A stretch of DNA of 64,000 nucleotides from contig JAUTXW010000322.1 in the NCBI GenBank assembly GCA_030620095.1, forward strand, positions 124,001 to 188,000. Reading direction: 5' to 3'. Shown here piece by piece: positions 46,256 through 58,935 of the stretch (position 1 is its first letter; each line of letters opens with the position of its first letter). Source of the stretch: Kuschelorhynchus macadamiae. Taxonomy: Eukaryota; Arthropoda; Insecta; Coleoptera; Curculionidae. The notes below the pieces were generated by a model. It was not told the DNA's origin and did no database searches. It worked only from the letters and a program-made list of their open reading frames with translations. The position numbers and the translations under genes are program-made.

Positions 46256-48037
46256 AGGTTGTGCCAAAGCTTCGAGTGCATCAAATATCTTAAGAAGAAA
46301 TTATAGAGGTTCCTTAGATGGCATCTAGAAGTTCCTGGTTAAACGGTTTTGCAATAGGCATATTTTAAAAACGTCAAGGCAAATTTACGTAATTTGCTGT
46401 CATTTTCTATTCAGTATATTCTGATAATTGAGGGGTAGAATACTCACTTGAACATCATTTCTTAATTATCCAAACATTTTATGAAAATAAGCGTTTTTTG
46501 TGAATAAACCAAAAGTAAACGTCTAACTGTGCTTTTATGTTGCTCTATGTCTACAATGGTCTAGTAATTTCAGTTATTGGTTAACATAGTCTTGCATGGG
46601 AGCAAAGCCGTGTCATTTCGCAAATTAATCCAAGTTGTTGTTGCTAAAAGGCCTAAGTTAAGAACATCGAGGAATCGAGTAATCTTATAGAATCAATATT
46701 ATCTTTATTTCATGCATTTCGATGAATTACTTACAAAGTAAAATCTTTCTCAAATTGTAATTCGACGAATAACGAGCAAGCTGAATATTCATGAAAACAA
46801 AAAATTTTGGGATAATTGTTGCATCGAATATTTCATCATGATTGCTTGTCAGAGTATATTGAACGAATGGGACAGCTGGTGATACCTATATTAATTTACA
46901 TATGGTTGCCATAACATTTTAAAACATATCATCCCTATTAGAAAACCCCTTATATAATGTTTAATAGACTGTTTTTGTCAGTGTGGACAGCAAAAAATAT
47001 TATATGTAATAGCTCTATTCATTTTCAATGTCCATTGTTAGAAGCTCCCGAAGAGCTAAGATATTTTGACTTGTTTATTTCATCATGTCCTCTCAAAGCT
47101 AATTGCAATTTGCTTCAATATTTTGTATAGCTGAGTTGCCAAATTTTGTTGAACTAGATCAGGGTTCAGTATTAGGAAAAATGCTCTCCCCCTCCACCAC
47201 CATAATTTTTTTTAAACACTATTATTATTAATAACTAAAATATTATTTTAAATACATGATGGCAAGAGGGGGAGGGGCTCTAAATAATAAAGTTATTAAT
47301 AGCAACTGAAAAGCCAAGGATTAATTCCGCCTAACATTATATATTATAACCTCAAAATTCGCGGAACTTAATAAATTTATAAATCACGTATTCTGATTAT
47401 ACCACGCATAGGGTCGAAATAAATTACCACCTTGATATGTCACCTTCAACTAACTCAACTGAACGATTTTTAGTACTTGTAAAAGAGTTGACAGTTGGCT
47501 TTGATCGATAATGAGCAAGAATCGCATTTATGTGCTCTGCCTTGAAAAGGTTAAGTGTCACACGTTCTTTTTATTAAAAATATAAAGAAGTATTTGTTTT
47601 GGAGAGATTTTAAAATTCATTTTCATCTTTTCTTTTATATTCAGGAGATGTCAAAGTGCAGTTACGTGTTACACTATTAGTAGTAGTAGTAATATGATTT
47701 ATTTAAATTTATATTTATATATCTATACTAAGCTTATTAAGATTGTCATGGTTTTTCTGAGAGTTTCTTTTAAGTTTTTGGTTACTATTGTTTTCTAACT
47801 TTGTGCTCAGCAAAAATGACATGTATTTTTACCCTGGTTCCTAGTTGATTTATTATTACATAATTGTTGTTTTTGTACAACTTTTAAATATAAAGTCGTA
47901 TTCATCACTGAAATTTTATTGCATTCAATCCGAATTAACTTTTTATTTTGTCCCTCCCTGAAAAATACCAACCCTATCTCTATTATACATTTTATAACAA
48001 ATGTTTGTGACACATAAGCTTTTATCTTCAAACTCAC
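46256..48037 (-). other. Intron of the NuSAP-like gene, nothing else recognised
   Basis: AT-rich sequence. 'tatacaggttgtgccaaagc' at 46250 resembles one Tc1/mariner-type end but no partner is seen. Confidence 0.35.
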
Positions 48038-48214
48038 CTAACTCAGTCGTTGGTGTTTTTGATATTATCTGGAATATATCTCGGGAAGCTCCGTTTTCAG
48101 CATTCTTGACAGGAGTGCATTCCTTTAATGTAGATTCTGAAATTGACTGCTCCTTGATTTTTTCCAGATCCTCATAAAAACTTTCGACGATTCCAAAAGT
48201 GTCCCTGTTCAAAC
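48038..48214 (-). CDS. NuSAP-like gene, fifth visible exon
   Basis: Acceptor TTTCGTTAAAG, donor GTGAGTTT, 177 nt, phase 1 to phase 1. It encodes LNRDTFGIVESFYEDLEKIK and ends SKTPTTEL. An acidic helical-looking start is followed by Ser/Thr-rich sequence with a TP site. Confidence 0.7.
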
Positions 48215-49882
48215 CTTTAACGAAATATGAAGATTTGTAAATTGGCCATTTTTATGGATCTTCATAAAATAAAAATAAAACTATTGACACAAAGTTATAG
48301 GTATCAAACATTTTTTTTTAAATTTCTGCCTCAATCTTCAATTTTTGATATGGAGAAGGACAAAATGATAATTTGTATTTTCCTTTGCTACATGAGTTAG
48401 TGAGATTTCAAAAACGACATAATAAAGATTTTAATGGTGATAAGATTTTGTGTCAGTGGCATCAAACATTTACTCCAATACCTCCGCCACTGCTTAAACC
48501 TAAGAAAATATAAATTTGATGATAACATGCCGCCTATACCTAATTAAAATTGTTTCTTATTATGTTGAACAATTTAGGAGAAATAAAAAATATACATTTT
48601 TAACAACCTACATCTCTAAAACGAAGAATTGGCGAACTACTGCAAAAATTACATTTTTACTGTATTTTAATGAAAGGAACTACTCCAAAAGTGGTATTAA
48701 TTAACACCATGTATACAATATTTTAGATCACCTGCATGCACACTAAATCTTTTGGTATGCATGTATATTTTTTTATTCTACACCAGTACATATGACCGCC
48801 GATAGAGATGATAAACTATCATTATTCGAAAAAAAAACTAAACATACGGGGTGCATAAAAATGTAAAATATTTTGAAGAATAAAGTAGCCTTACCTTATA
48901 TTTTTACATTTTAAGGCCAAATGATACATGAAGAAAATATTTCAAATTCAACAGATAGGTTGAATCCAAAATACTCATTAAATAATTAGAATAATTAAAG
49001 TTACGTAACTTTCATCATCTTGCATGGCAATGGGAAAAATGCGTGGATTATGGGGGCTGTGATTTAATAGGTATAGGTACTCACTTCGGTTCTTTTGTAA
49101 TTACTGTGCAAAAAAATAATAATAAATAAATGAATTAATTAAATCCAAGGTATATTATGATTTATTACGAAATTTAAAAAAAATTTCTGAATAATTAACT
49201 AATATATTTGATTTAATCTATTTGAAAGACAACACTGGTTCACTCTCGAAAATATTTCATATTTCTAAAATTTGCACATCCTATATGAGAAAATCGAAAA
49301 TTTTCAAAATGAATCGGACTTTTTTTATGAAGAGTGGTTTTTTTCAACAATATAAATATAGAATATTAGTAACAAAAAGTAAAGGATAAGTGAATAAAAA
49401 ATGAATTATTGCTATAAAAAGTTTTTCTGTTACGTCCTAAATAACATTTATTGTCGTTCTTTTATTTTCCTGTTATATTTTCCAAAATTCAATAATATCA
49501 GAACTTCATTTAAAATGATATTCCTACTGTTTCATCATTTACTTTAGACGTTATAAAAATTTTTATCATATTTTTTAAACGATTTTCCATTTTTAACAAA
49601 ACATTTTTGCGGAAAACTGTGCGGTCTACAAAAACTCATTTAATTTTTATTTTTATTTGTGACATTTGTTTTTTAATAATAGAATGTATTAATTTTCTGA
49701 GTAAATATTTAATATTTAATCCCTTTTTTTCAACTAATTCTAATTCAATTAGTGGAACAATACTTTCAAAATTGAATATAGGAAGTCTTTATGTTAGTAT
49801 ATTGTCAAACGTATACAAACGTAAGTCCGGCGATGCCCCGAATCGAATAATTTCTGATATTACCTTACAGTAAGCTCAAGAA
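48215..49882 (-). other. Intron sequence, nothing recognised
   Basis: AT-rich and without convincing frames or repeats. Confidence 0.4.
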
Positions 49883-50486
49883 CAGTAAAATCCCGATTAT
49901 CCGACTTCGATAGGTCCGGACGCGTCACGGACAACTGAAACACATGTTTATTTTAAATACAACATGCAATCTCAAAATTTGATATTTTAACATAAACGAA
50001 ACTAAAAAAATTACACATACATACATACATATATTATCAGTAACTCATGTATCCATTTTATGTAGCGGGTCGTACAATATGTATGTAATCGGTCATTTTG
50101 GTTTGCTTTTCATCTTTTTTCTTGCTTTATTTTCTGGCGAATTCTGCGTATGTTTAAATTGTCGATTAAGTCAGCAGATTTCTGTTATTCAAAGTATTCT
50201 AAAATTAACAGCTGCTTCATCGCTCGTTTGGTTGTTGATGTGTCATTTTCTTGTCCTCACTCTTATGTTCAACTAAATTAAGCTGTGATGATTTAAAAGC
50301 TTGACTTAAAACATTTTCAATTAAATCGCTGTAACTCATCATATGATAGCCTGGGTCATTTTTGTCACATTGAACCCATAGTTTTACCTCAGTTTCGCTA
50401 ATTCGCTAAATCCAAAAGAATCCGAGAAGGGGCACGGATAATCCGCAGCCCGACTAATCCGTGCGCGGATAATCGGGGTTTTACTG
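49883..50486. mobile_element. Tigger/pogo-type MITE (604 bp)
   Basis: Ends CAGTAAAATCCCGATTATCC and, in reverse complement, CAGTAAAACCCCGATTATCC are inverted repeats (19 of 20). A TA follows the right end; the left flank reads AA. On the minus strand the interior still shows pogo-like C-terminal text (EQQKSADLIDNLNIRRIRQK, in pieces), so it is a deletion derivative of an autonomous element. Confidence 0.8.
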
Positions 50487-51704
50487 TAATTAAACACGGC
50501 ATTTAGTTTGCCACTGAAATAAAACGGCTGAGATAGAATTGAAAAAATAAACATACACAAGTTGTGAGAACTGAACAGCGCTCTTTTTCCAACCATAATT
50601 TTATTTAATAAAAAATCTGAAATAACCATTAGATGTAAGTTTCTCTGCAGAATCGGAAACTGTCAATTAAAAAAAAACAACAGCACTGAAAGTTCAATTA
50701 ATATTCAAAAGTGATAGACACGATCGGTTAGTTTGGTTGTTAAACATAAACATGATAGACACGATGGTTGTTAAATATAAACATTATAAGTATTTTTCCA
50801 ATTCGATTAAATCTTTAGTTAAGAAATGTTTGCTGAAAGACCAGAGTCTGTTTATTGGAGTATTAATAACCATTTCGCAATGGTTTTTAAATACTTATGC
50901 TATATTCTTAAATAACTAATACATTTGACAAATTTAAAGAAAACATTCACCAGTAAACAGTAGTAACTAGTAATAAGTATATAATACCTGCTTTGTATTA
51001 TCTATATTTGGCATGTAGAAATGAAGTAATGTTTTCAAAAATATTTGCATGTTTTAAACTTGAGACATTTAAAAGTTTTAGCAATAGAACCTTCCATTTA
51101 AGTCATAGCTCATTTGTTTTCAGTTCAATTATTTTTAATAACATTTTTCCACTTCTGTTATAATCATAGCTGAAAAAAAGAGCCCCGTTCAGTCTTCTTT
51201 GCACGACCGTGCATAATTATTGCTGCCGGTTTCTAAAATATAATATTGTACGGTGTATTACTTATAACCTAGGAGCATACCACGCTGGATTAAATGTTTT
51301 TACTTCTCTGAACCCCTGAATAAATATAAGGTTTCTGAAAGGTTTTTTTTTTAATCTAGGAAAAATGTTTTTGAAAATTATATTTCCCTTGAAAAATGGT
51401 ATATTCTGTTAGGAACATGCATTTCATATTCCATAGAACTTTGCAGGGAGTAGCATGTATATTTTATATTTTAAATATTGGACTTTAGAGAATACTATTT
51501 TTATAGGATTTAGGGATATGAAATGGATATGCAGGGATTATTCACACATTTAAAGTTGCTAATGAGTTAGAATTTGGTTTTTTTTATAAGATTTTTACGG
51601 TTTTTTTGTTGTCTGCAGTTTTTAGTGAAACATATGTACATATTTTGAAAATTCAGCAAGAAAATCCCATAAATTTAGGACAAGCATCCGACGTCTCTAC
51701 GGAG
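50487..51704. other. Intron sequence, nothing recognised
   Basis: AT-rich, with a local repeat of 'gatagacacgat' near 50715-50765; no gene. Confidence 0.4.
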
Positions 51705-51876
51705 TTGACCTTAGCCACCTGTCGTGACATCCAAGCCCAAGGGAATCGATAAAAAAAGGTAGGTGATTGTGCGGATGGATTCTTAAAAAGAAAAGGAAAA
51801 TGAGGCGTGGGCATGTCTTTTTTTATTGATTCCCTTGGGCTTGGATGTCACAGCAGGTGGCTAAGTTCACCTTCGA
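51705..51876. repeat. Hairpin with ~55-bp arms
   Basis: 'gccacctgtcgtgacatcc', 'aagcccaagggaatcgat' (51713-51752) is repeated in reverse as 'attgattcccttgggctt', 'ggatgtcacagcaggtggc' (51824-51862). The loop (51757-51806) is itself the reverse complement of 52277-52327, linking this hairpin to the next repeat. Confidence 0.85.
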
Positions 51877-51944
51877 ATATAGGGCAGATGCTGACCCTGA
51901 AATTTGGGCTTTTCTGGCCGAATTTACAAATGGATCCTGTCAAT

Positions 51945-52327
51945 GAAACCACATTTGTTTTCTATAATTTCCTCCAAGTTTCTTACATTATTTTAATTTG
52001 GTTATGTCTCACTGCTGATGAGGTCTAATAAGGCCGAAACACGTGTAGCGCAGTTATCATAATTCAGTTTTTTTGAGTACAAGCTCACAACTCGTTTTTC
52101 TTTTCTTTTTAAAAATTCATGTGAGGCTGGCTTTTGTCAGTGAATTCACGTTTGTTTTCTATGATTTTCTCCAAGTTTCTTACATCTTTCCACTTGGTTA
52201 TACCGCTTTGCTGATGAGGTCTATTAAGACAGAAACACGTGTAGCGCGCACCTCTATTTTGCGAATATGTTCACGACTCATTTTCCTAATCTTTTTAAGA
52301 ATTCATCCGCACAATCACCTTTTTTTA
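51945..52327 (+). repeat. Two ~190-bp direct repeats with hammerhead-like cores
   Basis: Copy 1 and copy 2 share 'tttgttttctat', 'tttcctccaagtttcttaca', 'gctgatgaggtct' and 'gaaacacgtgtagcg', ending in 'tttttaa.aattcat'. Each has CTGATGAG, a short helix (GGTCT/AGGCC in copy 1, GTCT/AGAC in copy 2) and GAAACAC. It resembles Penelope-like or satellite hammerheads. Confidence 0.7.
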
Positions 52328-52747
52328 TATATATTTTATACTTATTTGAAGGTGTTTTTCATATACCTATGAGGTTATATTTGGTTACAGTCGGGCATCG
52401 ACTTGGAATCTATTTAAAACAGTATGTTTTGTAGGTCTAACATGTTTTGAAAATATCTTTATTGTATTTATAGTAATATGTTCATTAACAATATTATATT
52501 TGAGAAGTTGTCCTAACTATATTCTTTTATATTATTTTGTAACATTTTTAAACTTACACAAGAATATATTTTTAATCATACATACATACATAGATTTTTA
52601 CTTATACTGAACTATGTATTCTTTGAATGATAATAGTTGTATGCTGCGCATATCCACAAGAATTACAGAGGGTCTGTCTCGATTAAAGACCGTTAGGGTT
52701 AAAATAGTAAGGTCGAATTATTAAAAATTTGTCGTAAAGTATGGAAT

Positions 52748-52808
52748 CTAATAATCTCTCTCTATCTCTCCTTCCAAGTCTCTGGTAGGAGAGGGAGAGG
52801 ATATTATT
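52748..52808. repeat. Short CT/GA hairpin
   Basis: 'aataatctctctct..ctctcc' pairs with 'ggagagggagaggatattatt' across a loop of about 15 bases. Possibly a simple-sequence hairpin. Confidence 0.6.
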
Positions 52809-53470
52809 ACAGTATATCTTGCACGAGATTTATATAATAATTTAACTGTACATGGAAGTATTTATTCCTCTATTTATATTCATAGAATTTAATTGAGTAA
52901 TACGCTCTAATATGCATAGGAAATATTTCTGGTATATCAATTTCTTGGCCAATATCTATGTTTTGAATATGTACGGCATATGCGGGCATATACTATAAAC
53001 ACAAAAAACACAGACCACTGAATATACATGTGCCAAATAGGATATACATATTATATAAATAAGGTAACATTTTTCTATGTGGCTGTATCGAAAACTAATT
53101 CCAACTTTGTAATAAAAATAACCTCCCAAGTCACCGCTAGATATTTCTTCAAAATCTTAGCAATTAAAAAAATATACATCTTTAATAATAAACACTTTTC
53201 TAATTTAATCCCTTAGATTGAAAATGACACCACACACATGAGAACAGACACAGATAGGTTATAAAAAAAAAAATTCGCATTATTTTGTTTAGAACGCAAA
53301 ATCGTGCTATAACTATTCACAGATGATACATATGCATCACGGAAGATCTATAAAGTGTCAAATATCGCATACATCGAGATTTAATAATACAGCTAGGTTT
53401 AACACATTGAACAGTATATTAATATTTAATAAAATTGACATTCCGGTATCATAAATTCCACCATGTATAC

Positions 53471-53707
53471 CAGGGGTGGCCAAACAGTCTCCCGCGAATA
53501 ATTTTAAGACCAATTGGAGCCTGCAGCCTAATATTTTTTTACTCAGAACCGTTTCTAGCTTGCTTTTACTAAAAGTCCCATAGCCTGATGATTGTATCTC
53601 GCACCGATTGCGAAAAACTTGTAAGAACGGTTGCTGTTTTTACCGACTAGAGTCGATGGCTGATTCATTGGTATAGATCTGCGTAGATAAAAATTTGGGC
53701 ATCTCTA
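53471..53707. mobile_element. Small hAT-like MITE (237 bp)
   Basis: The left end CAGGGGTGGCCAAAC and right end TTTGGGCATCTCTA are imperfect inverted repeats, flanked by atgtatac and ctttatac (6 of 8). A relative lies at 6335-6527. Confidence 0.6.
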
Positions 53708-54033
53708 CTTTATACGTTATAAAACCATTAAATAATGCCCTAGTCCCCTATTTAAACTAAAATTAAAAACTTTCCTGCTGTTATACAAACTTAAAATTAA
53801 TATTTTATTAATTTTTCTCAAAATGACTTTTCGGAGGGCAATATTTCCAAACCCACTAGAACGATTTTGATTCTTTTATTTAGAAGGTCAAGAATTACAG
53901 CATTTAAAAAATTCAGCGAAAAACACTGAAACCAGTTTTCCGAAAAGTTTTGCGTGGTCCTTTGTATCTATATGAGACAGTGTTTTCGATTTCTCTAAAA
54001 AACAACAATATTGTTTTAACGTAACTGTGCTAC

Positions 54034-54207
54034 CTTTTTCAGCTGATCCTTGTTCATTTAGGTTTTCGATATTTTTGTATTTTCTTAAACTGCTCCGCTG
54101 CTCGTTTGTACCCATATTAAAGGAATTTCCTGTATCAAGATCTATCATAGTGTGATGCTGCCTTCGTAATGTAACAAACTTATCTTTGCTGCCTTCACTT
54201 CCATTCC
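54034..54207 (-). CDS. NuSAP-like gene, fourth visible exon
   Basis: Acceptor CTTATTTCTGTAG, donor GTAGCA (weak), 174 nt, phase 1 to phase 1. It encodes NGSEGSKDKFVTLRRQHHTM then IDLDTGNSFNMGTNEQRSSL and a short charged helix. The frame stays open past the donor to 53888, but that extension runs into cysteine-rich low-quality sequence, so I prefer the donor that preserves phase. Confidence 0.7.
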
Positions 54208-55394
54208 CTACAGAAATAAGAAAATCGACTAAATGACGATTAGATTAAATGTCCCTTTCTATTTAGAAATGTTTGCATATAAATTATTATTAATATTTAA
54301 TTCAAACATATGTATCAATCGCCAGAAAGAACACAGCGAAATATTATACTCATAGGGAAAAAAACGAAAAGTTTGACGTTTAAGAAAATGATCAAGTTTC
54401 AAAGCAATCAGGAGTAAAGTTCCTATGAGAATGGAAAATAATTACACTATACCAATAATTCTACATGACGCGAATAAGCCAAACCCAAGAAAGAAAAAGG
54501 ATTCAAATTTAAAACTAATGAATATTCAGAGAATTAATTAAATGGTAGAAAACGAAATAGTTGTCCAACTGTGAAAGAAATTCAATTTTCAAAAGACCAA
54601 TATGCACTTCTTTACCGTCTTCTTCTTGAAGTGCGTATTCGATTCTAGTGTTGGTGATGGATATCAGGTTCTAGACCACTGACCATTATATCAGGGATTA
54701 AGACTGAGAAATGTTTATGCAGTCCATTACAAATGTCCAGTAACAGATTATTTACTTTATTATCTATCCCGACGACTGATAATTCCTCAAGAAGAAACAA
54801 GATAAAAAATTGCTACGGATTGCGCACAGAGGCCATCTACTAATAGTTTCAAAGGCTGTAATTTAAATTTTTTGGATGTAATAATTTAATATTATCGAAA
54901 TGGGTTTTGATTAGCTCAGTTGTTTTGATGTAAAAACAAACTAAACGATAAATCAATTGTCATTGTCAATTTGTTTTTACTTCCCTCCTAAAAAAGAAGT
55001 ATCATAATCGAGAAAAAAACGTCGGATTGCCGTTCTGTCTGGACGGCTTAGCTCAAAAGCTTTTTATCTGACTAACTTAAAGTTTTGGTTAATTGATGAT
55101 TAATTTATTTTTATAGACTATGTAATAAACTTATGAAAAATAAATAATAATAATATAAAAATTAATTAAAAACAAATTTCAAAAATCAATAAATTCGTCT
55201 TACTGCTCTTGTACATAATTCCACTACACACAGAAAATATATTATTTTATCGATTAGTTGTTTGGTAATAAAACTTAAAAAATTAATAAATATCGGTTTA
55301 TAGAATTTGTATAAAATTATTACCAAATAATTTATATGTATATCTGAACTGTGCTAGGTATATATGTAAGAAGTGGAATTCTGTGCGAAGGAAC
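54208..55394 (-). other. Intron sequence, nothing recognised
   Basis: AT-rich, no coding frames of interest. Confidence 0.4.
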
Positions 55395-55515
55395 TTCTGA
55401 GAAAAACTACTTATCCAATTGACTCAAGTGTTAAACAGGGATACGTCAGTAAATCTTTAGTGCGATTCCTATATGGCGAAACAAAATGGCGGTCTAATAA
55501 AATGTTTAAATATTC
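55395..55515 (+). repeat. Fragment of the AAAATGGCGG repeat family
   Basis: 'aaaaactacttatccaattgac' and 'ggcgaaacaaaatggcggtc' match the units at 18720-20440. Confidence 0.6.
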
Positions 55516-55994
55516 GGTAAAATTCCCTTTCCTGGAATAAAACCTTTTTGTATGGAGAAAAAGAATAAAGCACAAAATGTATTTAATAATCGACTCATTT
55601 TTATTAATCAAATTAACAATAATAATAATAATTTAAAAACCTAACAAAAATGATATAAATTCAGTTTATAGAATAGAACTTATTACCAAGTGATATGCAT
55701 ATATAGACGTTTATTGTAAGAAGCGGAATTATGTTCGAGAGAAGTAATGAGAAAGGGAGAATTTATAGATTTTTTTTTAGAATGATTGAGGTAACGGAAA
55801 CTTTCTATTTTATGTAAAAAAATAGCCAAATTAGATACCACTAATTGTATACAAAACCCGAATTCAAAGAGGCAAGTTTCCGGGAATTTCCAGCAAGTGG
55901 AAATTTTGCCTATATATGAATATATATAATATATGAATTAAAATAATAAGTTCACTTGAAATATAAACAAAACATGCAAAACACATAAAATTAC

Positions 55995-56402
55995 CATTTG
56001 AAGAGGATTTCTTAGAGCTACCCTTCTTAGAGTCTCTTCTAGTTATATTCAAATTGTCCAAAAGTTCATCTGATGCATATTTTTCCTGGTTAAAGTTGTA
56101 ATCGATTTCCAAGGTGCTTTGTCTATTATTTAAGGATTTCTTGACTTCCAACGGACTCATTCTGCTTTTTAGAGTTTCATTTTGTTCGAGGTTAGGTATT
56201 TGCATTGAACTCCACCTGATCGGAGATTTTTTTTCATAAGTGCTGCGTTTCAGTTTTTTACTTGGGCTTGGCCTTAACTCACCAGTAAAGTCAGTCAAGT
56301 CAGATGTTTTTTCAGAAGTCAGAGGTTCGGGCACGACGAGGTTGCGAAACGATACATTTTTTAAATTTTGAGATGAATTCTCAGTCCTTACTACAAACGT
56401 CC
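55995..56402 (-). CDS. NuSAP-like gene, third visible exon
   Basis: Acceptor TTGTTTTCTAG, donor GTAATTTT, 408 nt, phase 1 to phase 1. It encodes TFVVRTENSSQNLKNVSF, a basic LRPSPSKKLKRSTYEKKSPI segment with several SP motifs, and ends RRDSKKGSSKKSSSN. Clusters of Lys next to SP/TP sites suggest DNA or microtubule contacts switched by mitotic kinases (inference). Confidence 0.75.
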
Positions 56403-56828
56403 CTAGAAAACAAAAATAAACAAATAAAAACAAAACATTAGCGGTACCAGATATAAAAAAATGAGTTGATTATATTTTACTGTTATTTTACATGATGGTT
56501 TAGAAAAAAAAATAACATTGGAAATCCATAAAAAATACTTTTTACATACTTTACTAATACATAACATATGCAATTTTATGCGTAAATTCGATATGTAATA
56601 GTTTGAATGTATCTTTACATCATCAAAATGGGTTCCTTTCAAAACCCTATTTTATTCCTTTAAATACATAGGGATAAAGTGTTTTATTATATTTTGATAC
56701 ATATTAGGTTCTAGTGTAACGACATAACATAAAATTAAGTAAAATATTAACTACTGGAATTCTTATTTTAAATAAGATATCATCTAGGTTATTACAGATT
56801 ATGACAGTGCGTTTAGAGACGAGTTAAA

Positions 56829-56830
<2 letters not shown>

Positions 56831-56889
<59 letters not shown>
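56831..56889. repeat. (TA)n microsatellite
   Basis: About 59 bases of AT dinucleotides. Confidence 0.95.
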
Positions 56890-56894
<5 letters not shown>

Positions 56895-57214
56895 GGTCTG
56901 TAATGCAACATTTCGAATTTTTTAGCATTTTTTAAGTTTTTTAACTATTTTCATCTTTTGTTAAAGCCAAAAAAAGATAGAAGTTTATTCTACTAACAGT
57001 CTAATACTAAGTTGTAAAACTCAGGATGAGTTACAACGTTTCGCGCATCATAATGTTTATTTTTTTTTTGTGGTCATGCATTATACTTTAGATATCTCGG
57101 CGTATTATTGACCTTATGGGAAACCATATTAATAATGTTATTTAATAATATTTATATTGTTTTTTAGATTAAATTGATCCTAAACGTTGCTTAAACTAAA
57201 TTAAAAACTTGAAT

Positions 57215-58935
57215 GAACCAGGGTGTGTGCACGCAAGATATATGTATTAAGTTTAGAAATACCAGGCAAGAAGCTCTGCTAGAACACCGAAACTCCGGCA
57301 TTACAATAACAACAACAAAGAAAAAGAAATGGATGACAAACGAAATACTCGAACTCATGGAACAACATAGAGGAGCAGACATCTTCGGAAACATATAAAC
57401 AAATACAACAACAAATTCGAAAAGAAATACGACTTACAAAGGGATAAGTGAGAAGAAATAGAAAATCTTGATGCTCAACACGATTCCTTCAACGCACATC
57501 GAAAGTTGAAGTAAACAGCAGGCACCTTCAGAAAATAGAACCCTCAGGTACTAACAAATAATGATAAAAAGTAATCATCATAGACAGAGAAGAAAATCAC
57601 GAAACTTGGAAATCGTACATAGAGAACTATTTGAAGACGAAAGAACAGGAAAGTGACTTGTAGGAACTAAAAAAATAAAAGCTCCTGGAACAGATGAGAT
57701 CCCTACTGAATTGCTGAAACTTATAGATGAAGTCAATTTTTAAGTCTTAATGAAATTATTTAATTCAGTGTATAATAGCGCGGAGATATTCCGACAGACT
57801 GGCTGCGCTCTATTTACATTCCGCTCCTGAAGAATCCAAAAACTAAAAAATGACCTGAGTACCTATTAATCAATTTGATGAGCCATATCTTTAAAGTATT
57901 CTTAAAAATAATTAACAACAGGATAAGAAATACATATGAGCAAGATATAGAAAACACACAAGTTTGGTTTTGAAAAAAGTAATTTGGAACCAGAGAAGCC
58001 TTATTTGCGATAAATGTATAAATACGATTCTGAGGTGTTCGGCAAGGTACGGCATGACAAACTGATGGAGACTTCAAAGAACTTATATACAGACAATAAG
58101 GATCTTTGCATTATTGAAAATTTCTACAGAAATCAGAACACAAGATCTCTAAAGAAATAACTATCAAATGAGGAGTCAGACATAGTTGTATCTTGTTGCA
58201 CCACACGAGGTGAAAGTAAATGGAGGAATTATCAACGTATTATGTTAACGCACGCAGACGACACGGTGGTATCTTGCTGAACAAAATCAACGAGATAAGC
58301 CAAGAGCTAAGAATAAAAATAATGTAAAGAAAACCAAATATATGATTCTTAATCTTCAAGCACATCTAGCAGCTTCACTTCGATTAAATGGACAATGGGG
58401 AAAAAGTGTCGACTTTCACTTATTTGGGCAGTGTAATTACAGACCAAATTGACCCAGCTAGCTTATTAAATATGAAATCATTGCTGTGTAATGATAATAT
58501 CAATTTAAAGCTCAGAGAAAGGATGGTAAAATGTTATATTTAGGCTGTTCTATTACAAGGTGTAGAGTCGAAAATATTCAAAAATATCGAGAATGAATAT
58601 AACAGAAGCATTGGCGGATCAACCGTCCAATGCTGAAAATTCCTTGGGTTGCTCGACAGACAAATGAACAGGTCTTAAGGAGAGCGAAGGCTGAAAGTGA
58701 ACAAGTTACATCAATAAAGTACAGAAAGCTATCGTACTTGGGAAAATTGCTGAGTACTGAAAAATATAAGGTACTTCGACTGGAGTAGTTGGTAAACGTA
58801 AGCCAAATATTCCATCTTGCACAAACTCTGCCTCAGTGAATGTCAATGATGGGCAGACCCGGCATGGGACTTGAAGAAAATACCTTATTTGATTTATTTC
58901 GTGAACACAAATTCTTCTTTTTGGTTACTCTTCTT
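57215..58935 (+). pseudogene. RTE-type LINE remnant
   Basis: Broken frames in order read KKWMTNEILELMEQHRGAD (57330), a YIENYLKTKEQ-like link, KAPGTDEIPTELLKLIDEVN (57680), LMSHIFKVFLKIINNRIRN (57875), FGFEKSNLEPEKPYLR-like text, a LGSVITDQIDPASLLNMKS-like block in another frame (58425-58480), and WVARQTNEQVLRRAKAE with KYRKLSYLGKLLSTEKY (58650-58770). This is the linker, palm, thumb and tail order of RTE elements. Many stops show that it is dead. Confidence 0.8.

Noticed and set aside
50079..50276. 65-residue hydrophobic + frame
   Set aside because: Antisense to the transposase remnant inside the Tigger-type element.
53888..54033. Extension of the 54034-54207 exon to its downstream stop
   Set aside because: The extension is Cys/Phe-rich and unlike the rest of the protein, while the donor at 54033 preserves phase with the next exon.
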